DNA of 32,930 nt, taken from an uncultured Clostridia bacterium (GTDB lineage Bacteria; Bacillota; Clostridia; Oscillospirales; Butyricicoccaceae). Positions 8,430 through 15,918 of this stretch are shown here, in pieces. Below the pieces are notes generated by a model, which saw only the letters and a program-made list of their open reading frames with translations, did no database searches and was not told where the DNA came from. The stretch lies in contig CANSNO010000016.1 of assembly GCA_947648385.1 (NCBI GenBank), positions 1 to 32,930 of the forward strand, given 5' to 3'. Each line of letters opens with the position of its first letter. Positions within the stretch are counted from its first letter, which is position 1. The position numbers and the translations under genes are program-made.

Positions 8430-9374
8430 TCAGCAGGTGGCGCCGCCCTTGATGTGGAGGGGGGCGTCAAGGATGGCCTGCTTGCGCTGGAGAATATCGT
8501 CGCTTTTTAGCTGGGCGGCAAAGTTGTCAAAGCCTATGCGCTCAATGAACATTCCGAAACGCTCGCCCGTGTTGCCCTGCTCGCGGTAGATGAGCAGACA
8601 CTTTTCGATTATGGCAAAAAGCTCCTCCTCGGTGTATATGCCGTCAAGGGGAGTGGCCAGACGCTGGCGCTTGCCCCAGATGCCGCCGACAAAGAGCTTG
8701 AAGCCGACCTTTTCCTCGGATACGGCGTCAAAGGGGCAGGCGTCGATGCACTTGCCGCAGTTGTTGCAGGCCTCGCGGTCGATCTCCATCAAACCGTCGT
8801 CATTGATGTGGGCGGCCTTGATGGGGCACTTTTCGACAACCGAGCACTTCTTGCAGCCGTTGCAGTCGTCCTCGTCATAGCCGGGCACGCGCTGGCCCAT
8901 AATGCCGAAATCGTTGAGGCCCGGCTTGATGCAGTTGTTGGGGCATCCGCCGACGCCTATCTTGAACTTGTGGGGCAGACGCACATCGTACCAGCCCTTG
9001 TAGAAGGTTTCGTGGAGCTTGCGCGCCAGAGCCTGGGTGTCATAGAGGCCGTGGACGCAGACGGTGCCCTTGCAGGGGACGATGGGCCTGACACGGGAGC
9101 CTGTGCCGCCCGTATAAAGGCCGGCCTCGGCGATGAACTTGTCAAAAGGCTCGATGTTTTCGTATGTAAGGCCGTTGACCTCGACGGTCATACGTACCGT
9201 CATGGCGGTAACGCCGTTGCCGAACCTTCTGGAGGCTTCGGCTATTTTTTCCATCTGCTCGGCGTTGAATGTGCCGTCCACAGAGATTATACGGGCAATA
9301 AAATGCTCGCCGTCGTTTGTCATAATGTAACCGCGGCCCTTGAGGGCGGTTTTTTCCTCAGGTGTGATTTTCAT
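8430..9374 (-). CDS. Siroheme/4Fe-4S sulfite or nitrite reductase-like protein with ferredoxin domain
   Basis: This 314-residue protein has the compact layout of small anaerobic sulfite-reductase-type proteins. A ferredoxin-like half-domain (about 1-80) is followed by the siroheme/4Fe-4S region and a two-cluster ferredoxin insert. The second cysteine pair fits the family: GVGGCPNNC (Cys144, Cys148; C-X3-C). The first is C101-KGTV-C106, C-X4-C, one residue shorter than the usual C-X5-C. Ferredoxin motifs are CX2CX2CX5CP (an irregular first cluster) and a regular CX2CX2CX3CP (CNNCGKCIDACP). Reduction of sulfite or nitrite is the family role, but the substrate cannot be read from sequence. The ATG at 9374 has AAGGAGG, lies 12 nt after the CoA-disulfide-reductase-like gene and is surely cotranscribed with it. 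Confidence 0.85.
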   Translation of the reverse strand: MKITPEEKTALKGRGYIMTNDGEHFIARIISVDGTFNAEQMEKIAEASRRFGNGVTAMTVRMTVEVNGLTYENIEPFDKFIAEAGLYTGGTGSRVRPIVPCKGTVCVHGLYDTQALARKLHETFYKGWYDVRLPHKFKIGVGGCPNNCIKPGLNDFGIMGQRVPGYDEDDCNGCKKCSVVEKCPIKAAHINDDGLMEIDREACNNCGKCIDACPFDAVSEEKVGFKLFVGGIWGKRQRLATPLDGIYTEEELFAIIEKCLLIYREQGNTGERFGMFIERIGFDNFAAQLKSDDILQRKQAILDAPLHIKGGATC

Positions 9375-9386
9375 GTCTTTTCCTCC

Positions 9387-11018
9387 TTATTCTTCAAGAA
9401 GAGCGGTATTGAATGTGGTGCCGCCCTCCAAAACCCTTGTGTTTGTATAGCCGAAGTGCTTCAGGCGGTTCTGGAGCAGATAGGCCCTGCGTCCCTTGTT
9501 GCAGACAAGGAGCAGCTTCTCGTCCTTATCGAGGCCCTCCACGGGGCCGAGTACCTTTGTCAGGTCGACATAGACAGAGTCCTTGACGCCGGGTATCTGG
9601 GATGTATCGATCACTTTATAGTCCTCGGCCTCGCCGGCGGCGTAAGCGGCCGGAGTAATGGTCTCGAGGGAGCCTTCAAGCTTGTTGAGCATGATATTGA
9701 CAGCCGTCTCAAAGGGGTGGATGGCCGTCGAGAAGGGGGGAGCGTAGGCGTAGTCGCAATATTGCAGGTCGTCCAGCGTCGCGCCGAGGGATATGGCCGT
9801 GACGGCGATGTCGGTCACCTTGTCCACGTTGCCCTTGCCCAGCGTCTGCACGCCCAGCAGCCTGCGGCTCTGCCTGTCGCATATCAGCTTCATTATAAAG
9901 GGATTGGAGCCGGGATAATAGTGGGCCTTATCGTCGGAAACGGCTATGACAGTCTCCACGTCAAAGCCGGCATCGACGGCCTCTTTTTCTCCGAGGCCCG
10001 TGCGGCCCACATTTACGCCGGGAAGCTTGGCCACGCCCGTGCCCAGAACTCCCGGATAGGGGGCTTTGGCGTTTCCGGCGGCGCTTTTTGCCGTCAGGCG
10101 GCCGCATATATTGGCCGTCGAACCCATAGCCGACCAGCGGCGCGCGCCGGTGACGCGGTTTGTGACAATGGCGCAGTCGCCGCAGGCGTAAATATCGGGG
10201 TCGTTTGTCTGCATCATGTTGTTGACGGCCAGCGCGCCCTTTATCATCTCAAGGCCGCTGTCACGCAAAAATCCCGTGTTGGGGCGGAAGCCGAGGGCCA
10301 GCACGGCGGCGTCGGCCTTCATGGCGCGCTTTGAGGTCTGAACCTTTTCAAGCTTTCCGTCGCCGAGAAGCCCCTCGAGGCCTACGCCCGTAAAGGTGAA
10401 AACTCCGGCCTCGTTTATCTTGTTCTCGACAAAATCGGCCATCTCATCGTCCAGCAGGTTGGGCAGGATGTGAGGGGCGATGTCTATGACCGTCGTGCGG
10501 ACGTCCATGGCGGCCAGATTCTCGGCCGTCTCCAGGCCGATGAGACCGGCGCCTACGACTACGGCCCTCTTTATCTCTCCGCTGTCCACGGCGGCCTTGA
10601 GGGCGTCGGCATCGGAGGGTGAGCCCATGTAAAATACGTTTTCAAGGTCGACTCCCTCGCAGTTCGGGCGTATGGGGGAAGCGCCCACGGCGATGACCAG
10701 CTTGTCATAGCCGTATTCGCGGCTTGTGCCGTCCTTCGACAGTGCGGTCACCTTTTTGCCCTGCCTGTCAAGGGCCGTCACCTCGGTTTCAGTGATGACC
10801 TCGGCCCCCGTCAGCTCGGAAAAGCTCTCGGGCGTGTTGACAAACAGCTTGGAGCGATGGTCGATGACTCCGCTGACGTAATAGGGCAACCCACATCCGG
10901 CATAGGAGATATCGGCTGATTTTGTGATGATGGTGACCGAGGCGTCGGGACACTCTCTTTTGAGCTTGGCCGCCGTCTTGGTTCCGGCGGCGACGCCGCC
11001 GATTATAAGGATATTCAT
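9387..11018 (-). CDS. CoA-disulfide/persulfide reductase-like flavoprotein with C-terminal rhodanese domain
   Basis: This 543-residue protein is a pyridine-nucleotide-disulfide oxidoreductase of the CoA-disulfide reductase group fused to a rhodanese domain. The FAD-binding motif IIGGVAAGTKTA is at the N terminus, and the single redox Cys42 lies in SYAGCGLPYY. The NAD(P)H-binding GAGLIGLE and the second FAD motif DIYACGDCA come next, then a dimerisation domain. The rhodanese part (about 455-543) carries the active loop CNKGRR with Cys506. Enzymes of this architecture reduce CoA or polysulfide persulfides with NAD(P)H. The ATG at 11018 is preferred over the GTG nine nt upstream, because that GTG is part of the AAGGGTGA ribosome site. 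The sulfite-reductase-like gene follows after 12 nt, which supports a sulfur-redox role (inference). Confidence 0.9.
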   Translation of the reverse strand: MNILIIGGVAAGTKTAAKLKRECPDASVTIITKSADISYAGCGLPYYVSGVIDHRSKLFVNTPESFSELTGAEVITETEVTALDRQGKKVTALSKDGTSREYGYDKLVIAVGASPIRPNCEGVDLENVFYMGSPSDADALKAAVDSGEIKRAVVVGAGLIGLETAENLAAMDVRTTVIDIAPHILPNLLDDEMADFVENKINEAGVFTFTGVGLEGLLGDGKLEKVQTSKRAMKADAAVLALGFRPNTGFLRDSGLEMIKGALAVNNMMQTNDPDIYACGDCAIVTNRVTGARRWSAMGSTANICGRLTAKSAAGNAKAPYPGVLGTGVAKLPGVNVGRTGLGEKEAVDAGFDVETVIAVSDDKAHYYPGSNPFIMKLICDRQSRRLLGVQTLGKGNVDKVTDIAVTAISLGATLDDLQYCDYAYAPPFSTAIHPFETAVNIMLNKLEGSLETITPAAYAAGEAEDYKVIDTSQIPGVKDSVYVDLTKVLGPVEGLDKDEKLLLVCNKGRRAYLLQNRLKHFGYTNTRVLEGGTTFNTALLEE

Positions 11019-11049
11019 GCTTTTCACCCTTCTTTCGACATATATAAAT

Positions 11050-11077
11050 AGAATAACACTTTTTTATCCGTTTGCAA
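11050..11077 (-). promoter_or_regulatory. Candidate promoter of the sulfur-redox gene pair
   Basis: Read leftward, TTGCAA (11077-11072) and TATTCT (11055-11050) are 16 bp apart, 32 nt before the ATG at 11018. No terminator separates this pair from the methyltransferase gene upstream, so read-through from the transporter operon is also possible. Confidence 0.5.
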
Positions 11078-11124
11078 AATATTTTTTTGCCTCAAAATTC
11101 ATAAGAAAAAACTAATGTAAAGCT

Positions 11125-11568
11125 CTATTTGTTTTTACTTGCCCTTATGAGCAGGAAATCGGGCCTGTGCAGAAGGTCGGCCTGTTCGGGGTGTTTTTCG
11201 AGTATTTCGGGGGAGGGGAGAGGCTCGACGAGCTTTTCCAGAGCAAAGCCGCCCTCAAGAGAGGATATATCCTCCATGGGCATATTTATGTATGAGATTT
11301 TCGGGTCGGCGTTCTGCTCTCTTGCCGCCTCCAGCATTTTGGACGAAATATCTATGGCCGTAACGCTCGCAGCCCCCAGCCTTATAAACTCGGCGCAGTG
11401 GTCGCCGCAGCCGCAGCCCAGGTCAAGAATCCTTTTGCCCTTCAAATCGGGCAGCAGAGAGAAAAGGGCGGGGGTCTCGAAAAGGGCGTTGGCGTTGCCC
11501 TCCTTTTGCCTCAGTCTGCGGTAGCCCTCAAAGAAAACCTCGTTGTCGTATACATTCTGCTTTGCCAT
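11125..11568 (-). CDS. Class I SAM methyltransferase with apparent internal deletion
   Basis: The frame encodes 147 residues, while relatives of this methyltransferase type are usually about 240. Residues 1-110 match the start of the family: FFEGYRRLRQKEGNANALFE, then the SAM-binding motif ILDLGCGCGDH, the acidic VTAIDIS and INMPMEDISSLE. The text then jumps directly to what looks like the family's C-terminal end (GFALEKLVEPLPSPEI to the PDFLLIRA motif). The central part, normally the FDVVxSSLALHY strand and the post-SAM strands, is absent, yet the frame is kept. About 90-100 residues seem lost near genome position 11255. The start is good (AGGAGG before ATG 11568). It lies 8 nt after the transporter ATPase gene. 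It is probably inactive; a remnant or a chimera from assembly are alternatives. Confidence 0.8.
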   Translation of the reverse strand: MAKQNVYDNEVFFEGYRRLRQKEGNANALFETPALFSLLPDLKGKRILDLGCGCGDHCAEFIRLGAASVTAIDISSKMLEAAREQNADPKISYINMPMEDISSLEGGFALEKLVEPLPSPEILEKHPEQADLLHRPDFLLIRASKNK

Positions 11569-11576
11569 GGCTCCTC

Positions 11577-12359
11577 CTATCCTTTTTCCTTTGGGAAAAA
11601 GACATATACCTGTTTTCCCTCGGCGTCGGCCCGACGCGTCTCAACGCCGAAAACTCTGTCTATCAATTTTGATTGGTAAAGGCCTTCAGCGCCGCCGTCC
11701 CATACCATATCGCCCTTTTTGTCCATAAGGCACAGGCGGCTCGAAAACTCCATGGCCTCGCCCAGCTCGTGCATCGTCATGATGACGCAGGCCCCCTGAT
11801 TTGCCATTTCACGGGCCATGCTTATGGCCTCAAAACGGTGGGATGTGTCGAGGTATGTTCCCGGCTCGTCCAGCAGGACTATTTTGGCCTGCTGCGCCGC
11901 CGTCATGGCAAGATAGACCTGCTGGCGTTCGCCCCCCGACATTTCGGGCAGCCGCTTGTGCCGCAGGTGCGATATGCCGGCCGTTTTTATGGCCTCCTCG
12001 ACGACACTTCTGTCATATGAGGTCAGCTTGCGCGAAAAACCCAGATGGGGGAAGCGGCCGTGGCTGACAAGGGTCTCGGCCGTTATGTCGGGTATCTGTC
12101 TCGATTGCGGCAGGTATGACACGACCCTTGCAAGCTCTCTGTGCGAGAAAAGGGAGGAGCTTTTTCCGTCGATGAGTATTTCTCCCGAAGCCTTCGGAAG
12201 CAGGGAGGCTATCGTTTTTAAAAGGGTGGTCTTTCCGCATCCGTTGGGGCCGATGACGGCCGTAAGCTCTCCCGAGCGGAAGGTCATGTCAAGCTCCCTT
12301 GACAGGGGATGGGAGGGGTAGCCCGTCGAGAGTTTTTTAAGTTTCAGCAGTTCAGCCAT
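11577..12359 (-). CDS. Iron-siderophore-type ABC transporter ATP-binding protein
   Basis: This 260-residue ATPase powers uptake of a metal chelate or corrinoid-like substrate through the FecCD-type permease encoded just upstream. Motifs are Walker A GPNGCGKTT (about 37-45), Q-loop SYLPQ, signature MSGGERQQ, Walker B VLLDEPGTYLD (DEPG where most have DEPT) and the H-loop MTMHE. The ATG at 12359 overlaps the permease stop by 8 nt (ATGGCTGA), so translation is coupled; the TTG immediately upstream is a less likely start. The methyltransferase remnant follows after 8 nt. FepC/BtuD-like enzymes are the closest recognised relatives. Substrate remains open. Confidence 0.93.
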   Translation of the reverse strand: MAELLKLKKLSTGYPSHPLSRELDMTFRSGELTAVIGPNGCGKTTLLKTIASLLPKASGEILIDGKSSSLFSHRELARVVSYLPQSRQIPDITAETLVSHGRFPHLGFSRKLTSYDRSVVEEAIKTAGISHLRHKRLPEMSGGERQQVYLAMTAAQQAKIVLLDEPGTYLDTSHRFEAISMAREMANQGACVIMTMHELGEAMEFSSRLCLMDKKGDMVWDGGAEGLYQSKLIDRVFGVETRRADAEGKQVYVFFPKEKG

Positions 12360-13353
12360 CAAGCCTGCCCCCCTTGCGCCTGAGAATGAGGAAAATAAAA
12401 TAGATTCCCCCTATTATCGAAAGAATTATGCCCACATAAAGCTCGAAAGGAGCAAACACAGTGCGCCCGATAAGGTCGCATATAAGCACGGCGCAGGCGC
12501 CGATGAGGGCCGAGGCCGGAAGTATGACCCTGTTATCGCTGCCGAAAAGCATTCGGGCCATATGGGGCACCAGCAGCCCAACAAAGCCGATAAGACCTCC
12601 CAGACTGACGGCCGAGCCGGCAAGCAGGGCGGCAAGGGCTATGAGGATAAAGCGGTAGAGGGACACATTCAGCCCCAGGGAGGCGGCCGTTTCGTCTCCC
12701 AGCACAAGTATATTTATGTCGTGGCTCAAAAGAAAAGCCATGACAACAGCGGCAAGTGAATATAAAGCGGCCCATTTGACCTGCTCCATGGTCAGGCCCG
12801 AAAGAGAGCCTATCGAAAAGGACGTAAAGGACACGGCGATATCGGGGAAGAGGGTCTTTATCATAGAAGAGGCGGCGTTTATGACGCTGCTTATGGCGAC
12901 GCCCGAAAGAATAAGGGTGGTGCGCGAGGCGTGTGAAATATGGGCGATGAAATATATCAGCATGGCGGCTCCCAGCGCGCCGATAAATGAGGCGGCCGGC
13001 ATGAGAAAAGCCTCATAGGGGAAAAAGGCCATGGCGATAAGGGTGGCCAGACCGGCTCCGGCGTTTATGCCGATGATGTTCGGCCCGGCAAGGGAATTGT
13101 TCAGCACGGCCTGCAACAGCGCGCCCGAAACGGCCAGCGAGCTTCCGGCAATCATGCCGCCCAGCACGCGGGGCAGTCTGACATATACGAATATGCGGTA
13201 GGCCGCCGAGCTTTTATCTCCCAAACTGCGCCAAAGCTCGGTGGGACTCATGGAGGCGCTTCCGAGGCCGAGGGCCAGAAGAAGTGACAGGGCCAGAAGA
13301 AGCACCAAAAATCCCAGCCCGATTACCGGCGGAAGGCGTTTATTCTTTTTCAT
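12352..13353 (-). CDS. FecCD/BtuC-family ABC transporter permease
   Basis: The 333-residue protein is strongly hydrophobic with about ten predicted membrane helices, as in BtuC and FecCD. Family signatures include VRLPRVLGGMIAGSSLAVSG and LLQAVLNNSLAGPNIIGINAGAG. The coupling region GLIGFVGLLVPHMARMLFG is the conserved contact to the ATPase, and a final motif includes GIILSIIGGIYFIFLI. The ATG at 13353 with GGAG upstream overlaps the LysR stop by 14 nt; an upstream TTG (13368) is also in frame but coincides with that site. It forms the inner-membrane half of an importer together with the adjacent ATPase and the divergent lipoprotein at 14355. Confidence 0.94.
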   Translation of the reverse strand: MKKNKRLPPVIGLGFLVLLLALSLLLALGLGSASMSPTELWRSLGDKSSAAYRIFVYVRLPRVLGGMIAGSSLAVSGALLQAVLNNSLAGPNIIGINAGAGLATLIAMAFFPYEAFLMPAASFIGALGAAMLIYFIAHISHASRTTLILSGVAISSVINAASSMIKTLFPDIAVSFTSFSIGSLSGLTMEQVKWAALYSLAAVVMAFLLSHDINILVLGDETAASLGLNVSLYRFILIALAALLAGSAVSLGGLIGFVGLLVPHMARMLFGSDNRVILPASALIGACAVLICDLIGRTVFAPFELYVGIILSIIGGIYFIFLILRRKGGRLDG

Positions 13354-14236
13354 CGTTTTTTTCTCCAAAACGGCGGCAAATGTCGGTGAAAGCTTCGATG
13401 GCCGGCGTTATAACCTTGTCCTTATGGCAGACGATGTCAAAGGTGCGGCCGAGTCTGGCTCCCTTTATGCCGCAGGCCCAAAGTCTGCCCTCGGAGAGCC
13501 TGTTCTCCACCAGCCTGCGAGAGATGACGCTGACGCCGTGGCCGCCCATAACTCCGTTTATAATGGCCTCCGAGTTGCAGGATTCCCAACGCCTGTCAAC
13601 CGTTATGTTTTTTTCCCTTATTATGCTTTCAAACTGGGCGCGCGTGCCGCTGCCCTCCTCGCGCAGGATAAAGGGGCGGCCCTCAAGGTCGGATATTTCT
13701 ATCTCATCCAGCCCGTAAAAATCATGCTCGGGGGCACAGATAAGCACCAGCTCGTCGTTAATCGCCCTTGTCACGTTCAGGTCGGGGTGGGTTATCATTC
13801 CCTCCACAAGGGCGATATCAAGACGGCCCTTGAGAAGCAGGTTTTCTATCTCGTGGGTGTTGTCCACGGTCACCTCGCAGCGCAGTCCTCTGGACGTTTT
13901 TTCCAGCTCGGCGGTGATGGGGCTTATGAGGCAGGTGCCGACGGTCACTGTGGCCCCTATCCGCAGTCGTCTCTCACCCGAGGCGTCACGGAGAAAGCCT
14001 TCCATCTCTCTTTGCAGGGCCAAAGCGCGCTTGGCGTATTCCAAAAAGGCCCGTCCCGTGTCGGTCAAGCAAAGGCTGCGCGACAGGCGTTCAAAAAGCA
14101 ACACGCCGTATTCGCGCTCTATCTCCGATATGGCCTGGCTGACCGAGGACTGGGTGATAAAAAGCTCTCTGGCGGCTTGGCTCATTTTGCCGCATTCGGC
14201 CACGGCCACAAAGACCTCAAGACTTCGGTTTGTCAT
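13340..14236 (-). CDS. LysR-type transcriptional regulator, first gene of transporter operon
   Basis: This 298-residue protein has the N-terminal winged helix-turn-helix of the LysR family (MTNRSLEVFVAVAECGKM, then ITQSSVSQAISEIEREYG and LTDTGRAFLEYAKRAL) and a C-terminal two-lobed effector domain (about 88-298). The ATG at 14236 has TTTGGAGAG upstream. It leads the leftward operon with the permease, overlapping by 14 nt, and faces the substrate-binding gene. The effector lobe resembles the CysB/CysL/YwfM-like members, with GMITHPDL and EEGSGTRAQFE, but a specific ligand cannot be told. Its position suggests that it controls both operon and divergent lipoprotein gene. LysR control of an importer of this class is less common than Fur- or riboswitch-type control. 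Confidence 0.92.
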   Translation of the reverse strand: MTNRSLEVFVAVAECGKMSQAARELFITQSSVSQAISEIEREYGVLLFERLSRSLCLTDTGRAFLEYAKRALALQREMEGFLRDASGERRLRIGATVTVGTCLISPITAELEKTSRGLRCEVTVDNTHEIENLLLKGRLDIALVEGMITHPDLNVTRAINDELVLICAPEHDFYGLDEIEISDLEGRPFILREEGSGTRAQFESIIREKNITVDRRWESCNSEAIINGVMGGHGVSVISRRLVENRLSEGRLWACGIKGARLGRTFDIVCHKDKVITPAIEAFTDICRRFGEKNDEKE

Positions 14237-14279
14237 GTTTCTCTCCAAACATTAGTAAATCATTATGTATATTATAAAT

Positions 14280-14308
14280 ATCTTAATTGTTTACAAAAGT
14301 CTTGTCAA
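14280..14308 (-). promoter_or_regulatory. Promoter of the LysR-permease-ATPase operon
   Basis: Read leftward, a perfect TTGACA (14308-14303) lies 17 bp from TAAGAT (14285-14280). The -35 box lies inside the spacer of the opposite promoter at 14290-14318, so one bound regulator could affect both directions. Confidence 0.6.
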
Positions 14309-14318
14309 GTGGTATCAT
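14290..14318 (+). promoter_or_regulatory. Promoter of the substrate-binding lipoprotein gene
   Basis: TTTACA (14290-14295) and TATCAT (14313-14318) are separated by 17 bp, about 37 nt before the ATG. A LysR-type site might be the imperfect T-rich dyad TTAT-N7-ATAA in the AT-rich stretch near 14262-14277, but the match is weak. Confidence 0.65.
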
Positions 14319-14354
14319 GTGTATCGGAAGCTGTTTTTAGAAAGGGGATAAAAA

Positions 14355-15284
14355 ATGAAGAGATTTACAGCCTTTCTCCTGCTGCTGTGCATGGCTTTTA
14401 CAGCCGCCTGCGCGAAGGGTGAAGAGGAAAATAAAACCGAGACGGACAACGGGGTTGAAATAACCGACTATACGGGCAATACCGTTTCGTTTACCGAACA
14501 GCCCCGGAGGGTGGTGGCCCTCAGCGGCTCATTCGGCGAGATATGGCTCAACGCCGGTGGAAGCCTTGTTGGCGCCACGGAGGACGCCGTCAAGGAGCGC
14601 GGACTTGACCTGGGAGACGACGTGGCCATTGTCGGCACCATAAAGACGCCCGACCTCGAGGCCGTGCTGGCCTGCGAGCCTGATTTTGTCATCATGTCGG
14701 CCGATACGACGGGCCATGTGGAGGCGGCCGAGAGCCTCAAGCAGGCCGACGTGCCCTATGGGCTTTTCCATGTGGAGTTCTTCGAGGATTACCTGAACCT
14801 TTTAAAGAGCTTCACTGAACTGACAGGCAGGGAAGACCTTTATAAAAAGAACGGCGAGGACGTCAAAACGCAGATAGAGGAGGTTTTGAGCCAAGCGCCC
14901 GATATGAGCGGCAAAACGGCACTCTTCCTCAGGGCTTACAGCAGCGGCTTCAAGGCCAAGGACAGCCAAAATATGACGGGCGCAATTTTGGCCGATTTCG
15001 GCTTTGAAAATATTGTCGACAAATACGATTCCATTCTCGAGGATATCAGCCTTGAGGAGATAATCATGGCCGACCCCGATTATATCTTCGTCACGACCAT
15101 GGGAACCGAGTCGGTCGCCATTGAAAACCTTGACGCCAAACTGACGAGCAGCCCGGCATGGAAAGACCTGACGGCGATTAAAGAGGGCAGGTATTTTATC
15201 CTGCCCCAGGCTCTGTTCCACTATAAGCCCAACGCCAGATGGGGCGAAAGTTATCAGTATATAAACGACCTGCTGGCCGAATAA
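14355..15284 (+). CDS. Periplasmic-type substrate-binding lipoprotein (BtuF/FepB-like)
   Basis: The protein of 309 residues has a lipoprotein signal peptide with lipobox ending FTAAC, Cys19 as the lipid site. It has a class III binding-protein fold: RRVVALSGSFGEIWLNAG opens the N-terminal lobe, LEAVLACEPDFVIM follows, and a long helix (about 150-175) joins the lobes. The C-terminal lobe includes LEEIIMADPDYIFV and ends with a Trp/Tyr-rich helix. It captures the ligand for the FecCD-type importer encoded divergently. The ATG is preceded by AAAGGGG. A siderophore, heme or corrinoid ligand is likely from the family, but no residue here identifies it. The gene ends at a strong terminator. Confidence 0.92.
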   Translation: MKRFTAFLLLLCMAFTAACAKGEEENKTETDNGVEITDYTGNTVSFTEQPRRVVALSGSFGEIWLNAGGSLVGATEDAVKERGLDLGDDVAIVGTIKTPDLEAVLACEPDFVIMSADTTGHVEAAESLKQADVPYGLFHVEFFEDYLNLLKSFTELTGREDLYKKNGEDVKTQIEEVLSQAPDMSGKTALFLRAYSSGFKAKDSQNMTGAILADFGFENIVDKYDSILEDISLEEIIMADPDYIFVTTMGTESVAIENLDAKLTSSPAWKDLTAIKEGRYFILPQALFHYKPNARWGESYQYINDLLAE

Positions 15285-15286
15285 TA

Positions 15287-15318
15287 AAAGGCCCTCCGCC
15301 TTGTCGCGGAGGGCCTTT
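15287..15318. terminator. Bidirectional terminator
   Basis: AAAGGCCCTCCGC (15287-15299) pairs with GCGGAGGGCCTTT (15306-15318), a 13-bp stem with a 6-nt loop. It lies between the ends of the converging binding-protein gene (15284, +) and amidase-domain gene (15325, -). Confidence 0.92.
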
Positions 15319-15324
15319 ACGCCG

Positions 15325-15828
15325 CTAGGATTCTTTTCTCACACCTTCGATATGTATAAACCTTATTTTGTGCATGGTGAGATAGGAGGAGAGAGGACGG
15401 CAGTCGACATCGCCGGTGTGGGCGGCAATATAGATGGTGTCAAGGGAGGGTTGGCCGTCTATTCTGACGATGACAGGCGTGTGGTGGAAATGATCCCTTA
15501 TGGTGGCTATCTGCACCACGTCGCCTGGCTCCATCATGGCGATAGGCGTTTCCGAACCGAAGGGGCCGACGCCCTTGTTGGTCGTGATAAAATTATAAAA
15601 ATACTGCACCCCTGTCCAGGAGGGCGTGCGGTCGTTTGCCGTTCGGTAATACCAGCCGTAAACCGGCGTATAATTCATAACGCCGCTGCCGGCGTAAATA
15701 CACTGGCTGGCAAAATTGGTGCAGTCGCCGCCGATGTTCTGAAAGTCATAAAACTCGGGGTTTCTGAAATATGCCCATTTGTGGGCGTAGGCCACCGCGG
15801 CCGCGCGATCGTATGTATATATCTGCAT
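15325..15828 (-). CDS. Putative amidase-domain (NlpC/P60-like) protein without signal peptide
   Basis: The 167-residue protein is close to a single domain of the putative amidase type (Pfam Amidase_6-like), a papain-fold cysteine hydrolase group. The nucleophile region GGDCTNFASQCIYAGSG (Cys36), the His motif YIAAHTGD near residue 145 and the conserved RFIHI near the end are visible. The ATG at 15828 follows GGAGGTGA, and the nearby GTG belongs to that site. There is no signal peptide or membrane segment, so the protein should stay inside the cell or be made for a spore compartment, unlike most cell-wall amidases. It comes after a terminator that follows the topoisomerase operon, so it likely has its own promoter; a TATAAT lies at 15866-15861 on this strand without a good -35 box. 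Confidence 0.82.
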   Translation of the reverse strand: MQIYTYDRAAAVAYAHKWAYFRNPEFYDFQNIGGDCTNFASQCIYAGSGVMNYTPVYGWYYRTANDRTPSWTGVQYFYNFITTNKGVGPFGSETPIAMMEPGDVVQIATIRDHFHHTPVIVRIDGQPSLDTIYIAAHTGDVDCRPLSSYLTMHKIRFIHIEGVRKES

Positions 15829-15870
15829 TTTTGTCACCTCCGATAAAGCTTTATATGGTATTATATGAAA

Positions 15871-15907
15871 AAAGTCTCTGTAAAGTTACATACTTTACAG
15901 AGACTTT
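15871..15907 (-). terminator. Terminator of the topoisomerase operon
   Basis: A perfect 16-bp stem, 15871-15886 with 15892-15907, closes a 5-nt loop. Read leftward it is followed by a T run (complement of 15868-15870 and the flanking A tract). It lies 12 nt past the subunit A stop codon. Confidence 0.85.
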
Positions 15908-15918
15908 AAATATTGACC

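Noticed and set aside
8808..10334. A long 508-codon open frame on the plus strand
   Set aside because: It runs antisense to the siroheme reductase and CoA-disulfide-reductase-like genes, has no family motifs or ribosome site, and is explained by GC-rich third positions of the real genes.
11261..11274. 14-bp palindrome GAGGATATATCCTC as an operator
   Set aside because: It lies in the methyltransferase coding region and encodes the conserved MEDIS residues, so chance or codon constraint is the simpler reason; it is mentioned only with the deletion.
13241..14422. A 393-codon plus-strand frame over the LysR gene and its upstream region
   Set aside because: It is antisense to the LysR and permease genes and shows no protein-like pattern.
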